DNA from: Plantago elongata
Lineage: Eukaryota; Streptophyta; Magnoliopsida; Lamiales; Plantaginaceae
Reading direction: 5' to 3'
Assembly: GCA_036897095.1 (NCBI GenBank)
Contig: JAYMSP010001087.1
Span: 1-36,429, forward strand
Length of the DNA stretch: 36,429 bases
Positions 18,951-29,508 of the stretch are shown one piece after another. A program made the position numbers and the translations under genes. The notes under the pieces were generated by a model. The model was not told the DNA's origin and made no database searches. It worked only from the letters and a program-made list of their open reading frames with translations. Within the stretch, counting starts at the first letter, position 1. Each line of letters starts with the position of its first letter.

Positions 18951-21386
18951 TCAAGGCTCCTCAATAGAAACAGATATATTGATGTCAGGGGATGGTCTCT
19001 GATCGGAAGTTGGCCCAGAGCCATTCCAGTCAGAATTGTCGGTTGATGCAGAGTTATGGTGATCCCGGTTGCTGAAGTTATTATCATGCTCTCCATGACT
19101 TTGTAACGGCACTTGAAATGTTGGGACCGGATAGTTGTGCATTTCTGGTGCTGCTTGTGATATCGGTATTGCTGCTGTCACAGTAGCCGGAGCATGTTGA
19201 GCTAATGGGGAAATTCTTGGTTCGGCATGATGTCTTTTCTTCTGTGGCTTGAAACCATTTGGCAGGAACGTCCCAACTACAACCTGGTAACACAGAAGTT
19301 ATTACTTATCAGGGTGTCAGCGCAACTCATGACAGGAAACACCGGTAAGCTAGTGTGCGACTGTGCGCAATGTTCTGCAATTTATTTTGGGAATTCATTG
19401 TGCCTTTTGCAAACACTTGTGTTTTAATTGGACATAACACATGAAAAGTAGTTACCTGGATAGGGCTAGCAGCCATGAGTAGACCAGCAACACCACCCCC
19501 TATTACACGGCCATCAGGACTAGCCAGTGAAACACTTAATCCACCAGTACGACTTCTCATGCCACCAGCATCAGATATTGTGTATGACCCTGATAGTGTT
19601 AAGATCTCAAAGCGTCCCTGCATGTATGAGAATGTTTCACATGACACCAGTGTTGTATCAGGTCATTTTGCAAACAATAAAAGAAACAGGTCTGGTGAAC
19701 GGAAAAAAATGCATCAATATACCAGTGTGCAACAGTTTTGAGGTTCGCAAAAATTTCCATACTCACAGGTTTACAAATTCATGTATCTGGTGGAAAAATT
19801 TACAAACAAAACTGCATGAACTTTTATAACCTCAACTCTCACCATTTACGTTAAATGTTTTCTAGATCCGATATGTAAACACCAATAAAAATCTTATGTT
19901 TACCACAAGAATACAGACAAATTCAGATTACGTGCTTTTGGGACTGCAAGAATAGGCTTATGTTCTGAGATAGAAACTTCTACTTGTCATTATGTTACAT
20001 AGATGAGCATGCTCAGATATATCCATGACTAACAAGCTCACAAAGCAACATTCATACGAATACAAAATTCTATGCCACTAGGAAATAAAAGATCAAACTC
20101 CATACAATGAGCTATCAAAACTGCAAGGGTGAGAAAAAAACTTGCCTCATAGGTTAATAGACCACCAGAAGAACCAGGTTGACGAATAGTAACATTAGAA
20201 ACAGATCCATTAGCTGAGAGCACACAAATCCCTCGTGAATCCTTTTGAGCAAACGTAAGTATCTTCCCTGCAACATCCTGCAACGTAAATTGCAACTCAA
20301 GTTATTCACTATATTAACACAGAAAACGACCATTATGCGCATCTGAACAATCCTATTATTAACTCAAGACTAATGAGGTCCGCCCTACCTCTCCGGTATG
20401 TACAGTGACCACATGGGGCGTAAAGTCTCCTCCGGCTGTACTCGCCAACAAATCACCTGCATAATTTCAGCGACAACTTAATAATTGACACAGATACTAA
20501 ATTCCAAACACCTGTACCCAACAAACTAGTTAGACGCTGACATAGTCAAATCACTGGGTGAAAAAAGAAGACTTAGTCAACATCAGAAAGTAAATTACAC
20601 GTAAGATAGATAGAGTCTATGTGAGTTTTTCATCTTTTGGATGTAACACAAAATCCAGTTTTCAGGTTCGTTCTGGAAACAGAATGAAAAGGAGACAAAT
20701 AAACGAATCTAGCTCACACAGGTAAATAAAATTTACAACTGACATCGATTAGTTAAACAACTCAAACCTTAATCTCTAGTTAAACTCAAATAGTCCAACC
20801 AAATCATAAACAAACTCAAAATGGTAACCGAAGTACATTTTTTTAACAGTCAAATCAACGGTTGTTGGGTCTAAGTCGTAATTCTTTGAGTTCACTTAGC
20901 CAAGGTATCGGATTAAGAAATCGAAAAAAACTCACCCAGAGAAGCAGGTGGTTGCCAATGACCAGAACCGGCGGAGGAGTGCTTACCACGGCCCCTTTTG
21001 GAACCGGAAGAGTACTCGTAAGACGGCGGAGTAGACAGGCTAAACCCCGGCGGCGGCGGCGGCGCCTTAACAACCGGCGGCGAGGCAACATATCCGGGCC
21101 TTAAGTTGCCATCCGCATCATACTTTCTAGGCCTCCCTCTTTTCTTTTTCCCTAGTCCCAACTCACCACCACCCACCACTGTAGCTCCGCCGCCACCCAC
21201 GGCGGCGACCGGTGGCGAGGTCAACGGAGCTACTACCATGTTTATGTTCTCCGGAATCGCCGGAGCTCCGCCCATAACACCGGAAATATAGTTAGGAGCA
21301 CCACCACCACTAGATGGAAGTGAGTCGGATTCCGAGTTGAGGCCGAGTGAACCGGAATCCGTACTCTCCTTGTCTTCCATTTCCAT
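18951..21386 (-). CDS. AHL: AT-hook motif nuclear-localized (AHL) protein
   Basis: Five exons in minus-strand order, 21386-20936, 20456-20389, 20277-20146, 19617-19456 and 19283-18951, encode 381 residues with matching phases. The ATG at 21384-21386 (MEMEDKESTDSG) was chosen: the frame extends upstream only to a TTG. After a Ser/Gly-rich N-terminus comes KKKRGRPRKYDADG, an AT-hook that binds the minor groove of AT-rich DNA, then SKRGRGKHSS, a second but weaker AT-hook-like site lacking the usual Pro. The PPC/DUF296 domain follows, from 'GDFTPHVVTVHTGEDV' through GGLLTYEGRFEILTLSGS, including the GRFEIL core, to 'VVVGTFLPNG'. AHL proteins form trimers through this domain and act in the nucleus in chromatin organisation and growth control. 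The intron-containing structure fits the clade B type. Intron 3 starts with GC (GAG|GCAAGT), an uncommon donor. The C-terminal 80 residues are low-complexity. Confidence 0.93.
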
Positions 21387-22266
21387 GTTTTTCTTTCGCC
21401 TCAAATTATAAATCTAACAACACCGGTAAAATAAATGGTTTGTTTGAAAGACGAAATGAGGTTTGAAAGTTCTTGCAAGGTGACAATGGCGCCACAAGTT
21501 TCAAAATTGCTAGTAATTTTTGTAGGGGTAGTTGATGGTTTTGTTTGAGTTATACCACTAGCTTAGCTAACACTTTTGTTTTTGGGGAAAGAGGATTACT
21601 AGTAACAGTAGTAGTATTATAAAGTAGAGTTTTCCACCATTAATGGGATTGGATTGGAAACAAGAAGAAAGAAGAAGGATAATTATAGTCTACAACTAGT
21701 ACAATTAATAATGAGTTCAACAAGCATACAAAACAAAACCAAATGTGAATATTTTTCTTTTGTCCGGTAAGAAAAGTGAAAGACACTCTTTCTTTCTTCC
21801 TACTTCTTCGTCGACTTTATATTTTTTTAATTTGACCGTTTTGTTTTATGCTTTTCTTTTATCCATAGTCTACACTCTAGCTAAATTAAATTGATTTCTT
21901 TCTAAGTTGGAGATTACATTTACACCTAATTTTAATCCTGTTAAATATTATTATTCTATATTTCAATGTAAAAGGAGATGCAATAATATTTTTATTTTGA
22001 GGGAGAAGATGCACAAATTTATTACTAGGAGATTTATTTTCTTATTTTTGAGATTTGTCGACGTACTGTACTATAATTCATTTTCATTTATTTCTTAGTG
22101 GAAAACACATCAGAGTACTAATATTATTATCATGATTATTAATACTAAGTACGGCTGGTGTGTAATAAATTCCATGCAATAGGTGTGTGCATTTTTGTGA
22201 AAGGATATTAAATGTTCTGTTTTGCAATAGTTATTATCATGGTTAAATGAACATATACGGTTATAG
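21387..22266. other. upstream region of the AHL gene
   Basis: Expected 5' untranslated and promoter DNA of the minus-strand AHL gene. It is AT-rich with CT/GA-rich patches (21660-21810). I cannot assign a TATA box with confidence and see no other gene. Confidence 0.5.
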
Positions 22267-24244
22267 GACCGTTCACGTTGGACGATCGTGTGGATCGGTC
22301 GCGATGAGGCCGCGATCAATCCCGTTCATTGTAGACGGTTGCGAAACAATCGTGATCGTTTGCGTAGCAACCGATCAAGTGAACGTTTGGGGCTGGGCTT
22401 CATAGTGGCCAGCCCCAAACGATTAGTGTCACACCCATTTGGCTGGGACACGTGTCCGGTCCAATCACTTCTTTTTATTTTTTATTTTTTATTTTGTAAA
22501 TTATATTTTCGTTAATAAAAAAATAAAATACTCCAACGGCTATAAATGATCAGATTTTTTCAGAATCTAAAATAGACGACCATTTTCACTTCATTATTCA
22601 TACCTCCAAACACTTTTCTTTCTCTATTAAACTGAAAACACTCTTTTAATGACTACCAAAAATTAAAATGAATCCAAATATCGTTGCTTGATTGGCGGAC
22701 AAAGATCCGGCTGAAATCGAGTAAATGTTCAGCAACTAGGGCTACCACAGTTCGAAATCATCCACCAATCCAAACAACAACCCAAATGAACCATACAATC
22801 CATTCAACTCCCAAGATGTATTTCATCCGGACGGTTATGAAGGATCGCAACAAATAGTCCCGGAGACACAACCTCCAGCGGTGAAGCTGCCAGTTCGAGG
22901 AAAGGGGAAGATGGTCGCATCGAAAGGCAAAGGGAAAGCAAAGACCAGGTCATCGAGGGGAAAGGGAAAGAACGTTCTCGAGGAGGAAGTGGAAGGCGCA
23001 GCCCAGGAGACCGGTCCAGAGAAGTTCTCGGTTGTAGAGGACTAATCAACATATTCATGGCGGTTAGTGAGGATCCATGTGTAGGTACGAACGTGAGGTA
23101 CACTACGATCTTCACTAAGCACGTACTAAATTAATTTGTGGAATGCGGTGAGGAAGGACTCGACTTTTGAACTCAAACCACGAACTGGAAGCTCTCTTCG
23201 TGGCCGCTGGAATCGCATCAAGCCTTGTGTTAATCAATGGGTGAGTGTTTACAACGAGGCTGTACGAGTCCAAGGAGTTCGGAGTGGTAATAACGATGAC
23301 GATGTCATTGAGTACGCCAAACGCATTTACAAGATGAATCATAAACAAAGTGAAGATTTCGAACTAATGCACCGTTGGCATGCCATGAAAGATTATCAAT
23401 AGTTACAAACGAAGATGAACTACAGCGGTCCATCCGGAAAAGTCATTTCGGGTTTTGAACTCCATGATGCGGAAGGCGAAGACACTGACGGAAGCTCGGG
23501 GAAGAAATGAGCATGAGTGAAAGTAGTGATGTCTTCGTGGAGCGTCCCATGGGTCGGGATAAGGCGAAGGCCCTCAGGAAAAGTGGTATTTCATCAAACT
23601 CTTCCAGCCGTGATTTAGCTGACTTCAAGAACGATTTTGCTCAACAGCGGTTTCTGGAGGCACAGAGGATTAAGATTGAGCAGAGGAGGTTGGCGTTTTT
23701 CAAAAGAAAAGAGGAGAAACGACAATTGTTAGAAGCGGCAATTAACCAGACCAATGCCGACTTGGCTCGCACTCAAAGGCTGCATATGTGTCTCCAATTG
23801 TCTAGTATCGACCCAACTCAGATGACCCCGGGTCAAAAGAAGGTGTAGAAGGTGTTGGACCGAGAGTTCGGGAATGACACTTAAAGTAGTACAATCAAAT
23901 GCTGTTTTATGTTTGTATTTGTCCGTTCTAGATTCAAATTTCATACTAGTTTGTTGTTTTAATTTCCACAAGTTGTATTGTTTCCTTATCAATTCAATAA
24001 AAAAATACAATTTTAGAAAAAATATAGTTGTTATTCGTATGTGTTTGAAAATATAGTCGTTATTCGTATCAATATCCAATTATTATTTCAATTTGAAATT
24101 ATTAAAAGCAAAAGGAAAATTAAAAAAAACACCGAGGACCGAATTTAATCGGTCGCCACAGTGCGGTTTCTGATCGTGGGTGCACGGTTGTGGCACTTCC
24201 GCAACCCACGACTCGCTCCATGACCGCCACCACAGCAGGCGGTC
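22267..24244 (+). mobile_element. decayed Harbinger-like element carrying ORF1 only
   Basis: GC-rich ends (left GACCGTTCACGTTGGACG; right, read inward, GACCGCCTGCTGTGGTGG) share only GACCG strictly. TAA lies outside the right end and TAG outside the left, perhaps a mutated TWA duplication. The interior has the Harbinger layout: AT-rich leader, broken Myb/SANT-like ORF1 and AT-rich tail, but no transposase. The leader differs from that of the 2.5-kb fold-back, so it is a separate family. Boundaries are approximate. Confidence 0.6.
22668..23848 (+). pseudogene. Harbinger-like ORF1 (Myb/SANT-like), broken
   Basis: Starts MNPNIVA then a stop. The same frame continues with two more stops through a Lys/Gly-rich basic stretch (KGKGKAKTRSSRGKGKN, about 22912-22980) to a TAA at 23043. 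A shifted frame then gives LINIFMAVSEDPCVGTN, a characteristic start of this family's DNA-binding region, and a third frame (23136-23402) gives 'LRGRWNRIKPCVNQWVSVYNEAV'. The C-terminal part (23507-23848) with 'VERPMGRDKAKALRKS' and a Gln/Glu/Arg-rich helix is still open for 113 codons and is the NAM-associated-like tail. The early stops (TGA, TAA, TAG) can each arise by one C-to-T or G-to-A change, as expected from decay of methylated DNA. Confidence 0.75.
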
Positions 24245-24889
24245 TAAGTTGATTGATCTGTTATATATTAAAATATTTAATATTGTATTAGTTGATATGT
24301 TGATTAAATAGTTACTAATAATATTTTACACGTGAAAATTCACTTGACAGATAAATTGATATCTTATATTAAAATTCACTTGACGAATAAAATTATTTAT
24401 GCATAACATAAACATTTTAACATATTTTTAAACTTATGCTATATGATAATCTAAATTTTGAGGATTATAATAAGTGGGAGTAGTTGGAGTAAATGTACGA
24501 CTCTCCCTTTTATTACTCTTTTTCCTTTTTAGCTTTACTTAAATACATAGAATATAAAGTCAAAATTAACTGAATCGATAGAAAAATTGATTGATTTAAC
24601 AACTAAATCTAAATAAATTTTTTAGACCAGTAAAGATGAAGATAATCATTATAATAATTTCATATAATTATTAGGACAATTATCATCATTGGGAAAAAGA
24701 AAAGACTTGTGTACCGCCGGTAAACTTTAAGAAGGAGAAAAATATCTATTTGTTTTGGAAAGAAAGAACATGTCTTATTACGTACCAAAAACAATGTATC
24801 TACATGTAAGGGCTGACAGTGACGTGCCCAAGCCCAAAATCAGAAGTTACGTAAAGTAAACTAAGCAATAACTAGAAAACTAACTAAAC
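24245..24889. other. intergenic, nothing recognised
   Basis: AT-rich. A short repeated word (AAAATTCACTTGAC at about 24337 and 24371) is the only structure seen. Confidence 0.5.
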
Positions 24890-24893
24890 TAAG

Positions 24894-25440
24894 CTATAAA
24901 TGGTGAAGGAGAGCAGCAGCCTTCGCGTTCCGGCAACGGAGCCGCACAGTCAGAATAATATCTTGAATAGTTTCAGGTATATCACAAGGTCTCTGCTGGA
25001 AGATCTTAGCATTCCTAGCAATCCAGATGTGGTAAATGGTCTCAGCCAAAACGAAAGATATATGCTTTAGTCCCCTTTCCTCAACCTTGCACACAAAGCC
25101 AACGAAGTAGTTGCTGCCAGTCCACAATCGGAGGATGTTGGATTCGCAACCATTGTAGACCGCTTACCATGATCGCATAAGTAATCGGCCATTGGAAGAA
25201 GAGATGGTCAGTAATCTCCAAATCATTACAAAAAGAGCAAGTCCGGTCCGTAACGATACCAAATAAGGCTAGCAGATCCTTTATTGCTAGATGACGGTGA
25301 AGTGTCAACCAGAGTATGAAGCAAGCTTTCAGTCGAGTCAGATTCCGTATCACCAGATCCCTCCATTCGATCTTGGGAGGGGGGGGGGGGCAGCCAAGGT
25401 GGAATCTGTAGATGGCGCGTACAGAGAAGCAAGTCGCATG
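24894..25440 (-). pseudogene. LINE (L1-type) ORF2 3' fragment with RVT zinc-binding region
   Basis: On the minus strand, KIEWRDLVIRNLTRLKACF then FILWLTLHRHLAIKDLL and CSFCNDLEITDHLFFQWP match the reverse-transcriptase-associated zinc-binding (zf-RVT) region of plant non-LTR retrotransposons, with the Cys-x2-Cys and His spacing visible. A frame shift near 25080-25127 joins it to 'LAETIYHIWIARNAKIFQQ', the usual end of the same region. Only the C-terminal part of ORF2 is present, as expected from 5'-truncated LINE insertion. No clear poly(A) tail or target duplication was found. A 14-base run of G (interrupted by one A) at 25376-25390 lies inside its 5' side. Confidence 0.8.
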
Positions 25441-25923
25441 GAGTTTATCCCTCCATTCCTGGGATTTACAAAAGAGTTTTCATAATATTAGTTTAATAAA
25501 AAAATACGTTTAATGTATTTTATATACACAAATAAAATCTGAAGTGGAAAAATAATAGAATCAAGAGAAAATGAAGAAAAATCATTTTCATAAATGGTGT
25601 TATTTTCCAAATATGATGCATAAAATTATGAAAGATACTAGTTTAATGAAAAATTGTAATGATGCCAACGACACAGGAAAATAGGGATATCTTCTACTTT
25701 TGCCATATAATTTCCTCATCGAATTTGAGCTTTTCTTATTTATTTATAACTTCACCTACTTTTCATGTACGTAATAATTCATGTATGGAGAGTAAATGAA
25801 TTAAAGTAGACAAAATAATGGAAATTTTAATCCAAGCATGAAATGAATACACGCGCAAAAGGGAAATAGACCACAAATGATTCTAATTGTGTTGGAGATT
25901 CTATTTGAGATGTTTTAGAGGTT
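25441..25923. other. intergenic, nothing recognised
   Basis: AT-rich sequence between the LINE fragment and the copia element, without a supported gene. Confidence 0.5.
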
Positions 25924-25928
25924 GTGTT

Positions 25929-26083
25929 TATAAAATTATAAATAATAATGCTGGATTATATTCAATATGATATGGGGTATGTATACAAATACAAATAGGA
26001 AGAATCTTGACTATATTAGATATCTACTCTTACTATACAAGAACTATATTCGATATATACAAATCTAATTATCTAGTCTATCA
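25929..26083 (-). repeat. 3' LTR of the copia element
   Basis: In element orientation it begins TGATAGACTAGATAATTA and ends ATAATTTTATA. At 155 bp it is short for the superfamily. It begins with TG but ends in TA rather than CA. Confidence 0.9.
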
Positions 26084-27600
26084 CACCCCGCGGTCGAAGC
26101 TGGAGGTTGTCGTACGCTGAGATTGTCTCGAAAATCATCAAATAGAACTTGGGGAAGCCCTTTGGTGAAGATGTATGCGATTTGATATCGAGACAGCATG
26201 TGAAGAACCTGAACTTCTCCACGAGCAACCTTTTCGCGTACAAAGTGAATATCCATCTCAATGTGTTTAGTGCATTGATGTTGAACAGGATTGCCAGAGA
26301 GATATATGGAGCTAACATTATCACATTATACTAGCGTAGCTTTCTTGATAGGACACCGGATGTCAAGAAGCAAGTTCCGTAGCCAACAGGCAACTGAAAC
26401 AACATTTGCGACACCTCGATATTCGGCCTCAGCACTGGATTAAGACAGTGTGGGTTGTCTCTTAGAAGACCAATAAATGAGGTTGTCACCGAGAAACACG
26501 CAATAACCAGAAGTAGATCGACGAGTATCAGGACATCCTCCCCAATCAGCGTAGAAAACAAGAGATGCGAGAGTGGACTTATAGAGATGAAGTCCATAAT
26601 ATGTTGTTCCTTTAATGTAGTAAACGATACGCTTAAGTGCATTCATATGACTGACTTGCAGATTGTGCATATGGAGACAAACTTGTTACACTGCATAAGA
26701 GATATCTGGGCGGGTGAAGGTAAGATACTGCAATGCTCCAGCAAGGGCACGATAATGGGATGGATCAGGACACGGGTTGTCCGTCGAAGAGCCGAGCTTT
26801 GCTAGAGTGACGACTGGAACGTGAGGCAGGGTTTGCAGCTCGTCATTCCCGCACGTTCGATGATGTCTTTAGCATAAGTTTGTTGAGAGAGAAACATCCC
26901 AGAAGATGAGTGAGATACGGCTATGCCGAGAAAATAGGTGAGGGGACCCAAATCCTTCATAGCAAATTAGGGGCTGAGCATAGACATGAAAGATAACCGA
27001 AGTTTATCTGAAGATAGAGTGAGAATGATGTCATCCACGTATAGTAAAATATAAGCAATATATTGCCCACGACATTAAACAAACAAAAAGTCATCGGAGC
27101 TGCTATGAGAGAAGCCAATGGTACGAACGAAGTTAGCAAATCGTTGGTACCAAGTTCGCGGTGCCTGTTTGAGACCGTAGAGTGATTTCTTGAGAAGACA
27201 CACGTAATCCGGGTGAGTGGTGTCTTTGAAACCAATGGGCTTATGCACATATACTGTCTCGTGAAGATTGACATGGAGAGCATTTTTGACATCAAGCTGA
27301 TGAATAGACCAAGAATGACATAAGGCGATGCTCTGAACAATTCGAATAATAGCCGGTTTGACAACCGTACTAAAAGTCTCGTCACAATCGATGCCAACCT
27401 GTTGGGACCTGCCATCACAAACAAGACGGGGTTTGTGCCTCTCAAAAGAACCATCATATTTCTTTTTATGACGAAAAACCCACATAGAGCGAATAAGGTT
27501 AGCATTAGGTGGACGAGGAACCAACTCCTACGTCTTATTCAAAATAAGATCATTAAATTCGTCAAGCATAGCGGCATCCCAATTCGGATCTTGTAAAGCA
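26084..27600 (-). pseudogene. copia reverse transcriptase and RNase H, broken
   Basis: In element order: MVPRPPNANLIRSMWVFRHK with KYDGSFERHKPRLV and 'HQLDVKNAL' mark the N-terminal RT. 'LLKKSLYGLKQAPRTWYQRF' is the typical copia RT segment. YVDDII, the catalytic box, is encoded near 27030-27047 in another frame, followed soon by a stop. 'MKDLGPLTYFLGI' ends the RT. 'NALKRIVYYIKGTTYYGLHL' and 'ADWGGCPDTRRSTSGYCVFLG' (frame 26440-26670) belong to the RNase H, and 'QIAYIFTKGLPQVLFDDFRDN' (26065-26256) to its end. At least four frame changes and several stops break it. No domain is complete. Confidence 0.88.
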
Positions 27601-27639
27601 CTAATGAGATTTCGTGGAAGGGGCGAAATACTAGTAGTG

Positions 27640-28000
27640 AGGTTTACGTAATCCGGGCCAAAGAACTTGGGGTTGGGACGGCTAATGCGATTGGGACGAA
27701 GTGGGGGAGAGGAGTCGAAGTGAAGCCGAACCGGGGAAGGGGCCGATCGAGTGGCTGGGTCAGTGGGAGATCGGGAAGGAGAAGAGTCTGCTGGAGCAAA
27801 CTGTGTGCCGAAGCTATTTGTGGACTGACCGACAGTGCGTCGACTAGAGAAAAGGGGAGAAGACCCGGCCTGACTAGCAGTTGGCTGGTTAGGAGGAGTG
27901 AGCCGACCAGCTGTGGGTTGGCAGGATGAAAGAGGGAGTTGACCATTAGTCGGCTGGTCGGGTGACAGAGTGAGCTGACCAGCTGTGGGCTAGCTGGATG
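27640..28000 (-). other. Pro/Ser/Leu-rich linker with internal repeats, copia element
   Basis: The variable region between integrase and RT. Words like GACCAGCTGTGGGYTRGC recur at about 27907 and 27977, and shortened versions lie between them, giving a locally repetitive, Pro-rich reading. It joins almost directly to the pre-integrase remnant, so the deletion of the integrase core ends here. Confidence 0.6.
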
Positions 28001-28049
28001 AAGCAGCGAACTGATTGGGGATGGTCAAGCCGGCTGCGTGTAGGTAGGG

Positions 28050-28530
28050 AAGAAATGGAGGAACGAACTTTATTGCAGGGAATTAAACTAGTGTTCCTAA
28101 GAGCACTAAGGATAGCTTGTCCCGGATGTCCTAGGCGTAAGTGCCAAAGATTCGGTGAAGCGGTGAGAAAAGCGGAGGATGCCAATGAGCTATGGTGGGC
28201 CGGACCCCCGGTACTATTACATCTCATTAGACGATTCCCCGTTTGAAGTTCCTTAACAGAAAAAACCAAGAGGATCAAATTCAATAGAAACTTTGTTATC
28301 TTTTGTAAACTTACGAACGAAAACAAGGTTTTGATGATATGAGGAGCATGCAAGATGTTGTAGAGATGAAACGAAGGGTAAGGTTTAGGGAGGGAACCAT
28401 ACCATAACCTCTAATGGAAATATTACTACCATTACCAACAATAAGGCTTGACTTTGTGCTCAAATTAGAATAAGATGTGAGAGTACCTGGATTGGCAGTC
28501 ATGTGAGAAGTAGCACCAGTATTCATGTAC
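28050..28530 (-). pseudogene. copia protease and pre-integrase remnant
   Basis: The frame at 28311-28526 gives MNTGATSHMTANPG. In copia proteases this motif is Asp-Ser/Thr-Gly-Ala, so the catalytic Asp has become Asn here. The next frame contains 'LWHLRLGHPGQAILSALR', the GAG-pre-integrase zinc-binding segment. After 'LIPCNKV' the expected HHCC cysteines and the integrase core with its DDE acids are missing. Confidence 0.85.
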
Positions 28531-28536
28531 CACGGA

Positions 28537-29351
28537 TCATCCGGTTGTTGAAGCGAGAGAGGTTACATTGCACCATCGATGTTGGTAGGGGCATAACGGA
28601 AGGGGCTTGCATATGGTAAGTCTGGGGGCGAAGTCCGAGAAGCTCAGAGCCAGGTCGTGCGTTCGGGCCGGTAGTAGGTTCCAAGCTATGGTGGGGTAGG
28701 AAAAAGGGGGAACGGCCCAAGGAGGGCATCCCCATGGCGACCAAGCAAGAAATTGCCAGGTAGTAGCGGGTTGTTGATGTTGGTTGCTAGGTTGTCCTTT
28801 TCCACGATTGGAGTTGTTAAAGGTGTTGCTATTCCCTTTGCCATTATTCCTTTTCTTGTTCCGATTGTTGTTGGGATTCTGGTTAACAATAGAGTTCTCT
28901 TGACGAGGGGTGGAGGAGTCGGTCAAGAGAAAAGCCGAGGAGGAACCAGATTCACGAGCTCGTTCCCTAGAGGTGGTGTCATGGAGCTTCAATCGAGAAC
29001 AAAGTTTAGAGAAGGAGGGTAAGGTCTTCTTCTTTTGAATATGGGCTACAAAATTGGAATAGGTCTCAGGAAGACCTACAAGAGTGCGAAGCACAAGGCA
29101 CTGGACGGAGACAGGACATCCAACGTTGGCAAGCTGATCAACAATCGATTTGAAACCGAGCAACTTTCCAAGATGGATTGGCACGGTCAATCTGTGTGAG
29201 GCAATAGAGACCGAAATTTGTGAAAATTGGGTGCGTGAGGCAAACCAATTCAGGGGACGACGATCGAAGAAGGGGACAACAATCGACGATGAGGTTGTTG
29301 ACGTGAGGTCGGGGAAGGAATGTTTGCCGGAACCTAAACTTGATACCATAT
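28537..29351 (-). pseudogene. copia gag remnant
   Basis: Open for 270 codons, but shortened: the usual N-terminal 'LTDDNYLLW'-type region is replaced by an internal deletion, after which 'IVDQLANVGCPVS' and 'LRTLVGLPETYSNFVAHI' follow. The Asn/Lys/Gly-rich nucleocapsid-like part (NNNRNKKRNNGKGNSN) has no CCHC knuckle. The ATG uses the last LTR base plus the first two bases of the primer-binding site, so it may not be the original start. Confidence 0.75.
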
Positions 29352-29503
29352 AAAATTATGAATAATAATGCGTGATTATATTCAATATGAGATGGGGTAT
29401 TTATACAAATACAAATAGGAAGAATCCTGATTATACTAGATATCTATTCTTATTATACTAGAACTATATTAGATATATACAAATTTAATTATCTAGTCTA
29501 TCA
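29349..29503 (-). repeat. 5' LTR of the copia element
   Basis: Partner of the LTR at 25929-26083. It is directly followed, in element orientation, by the TGGTATCA primer-binding site. Confidence 0.9.
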
Positions 29504-29508
29504 GTTTT

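Larger units (their letters stand above)
25929..29503 (-). mobile_element. Ty1/copia retrotransposon with 155-bp LTRs, integrase deleted
   Basis: Element on the minus strand, 3575 bp. The two LTRs differ at about 13 of 155 positions. Next to the 5' LTR is TGGTATCA (complement of 29341-29348), the primer-binding start for initiator methionine tRNA. The purine-rich tract next to the 3' LTR reads CGACCGCGGGGTG. Flanks GTGTT (25924-25928) and GTTTT (29504-29508) look like a 5-bp target duplication with one change. Gene order gag, protease, pre-integrase, reverse transcriptase, RNase H is that of copia. The integrase core is missing, which explains the short length. About 8 percent LTR divergence and many stops show that it is inactive. 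Confidence 0.9.

Noticed and set aside
20862-21291. Plus-strand open frames opposite the AHL gene
   Set aside because: Shadows of the GC-rich AHL exon 1 on the other strand.
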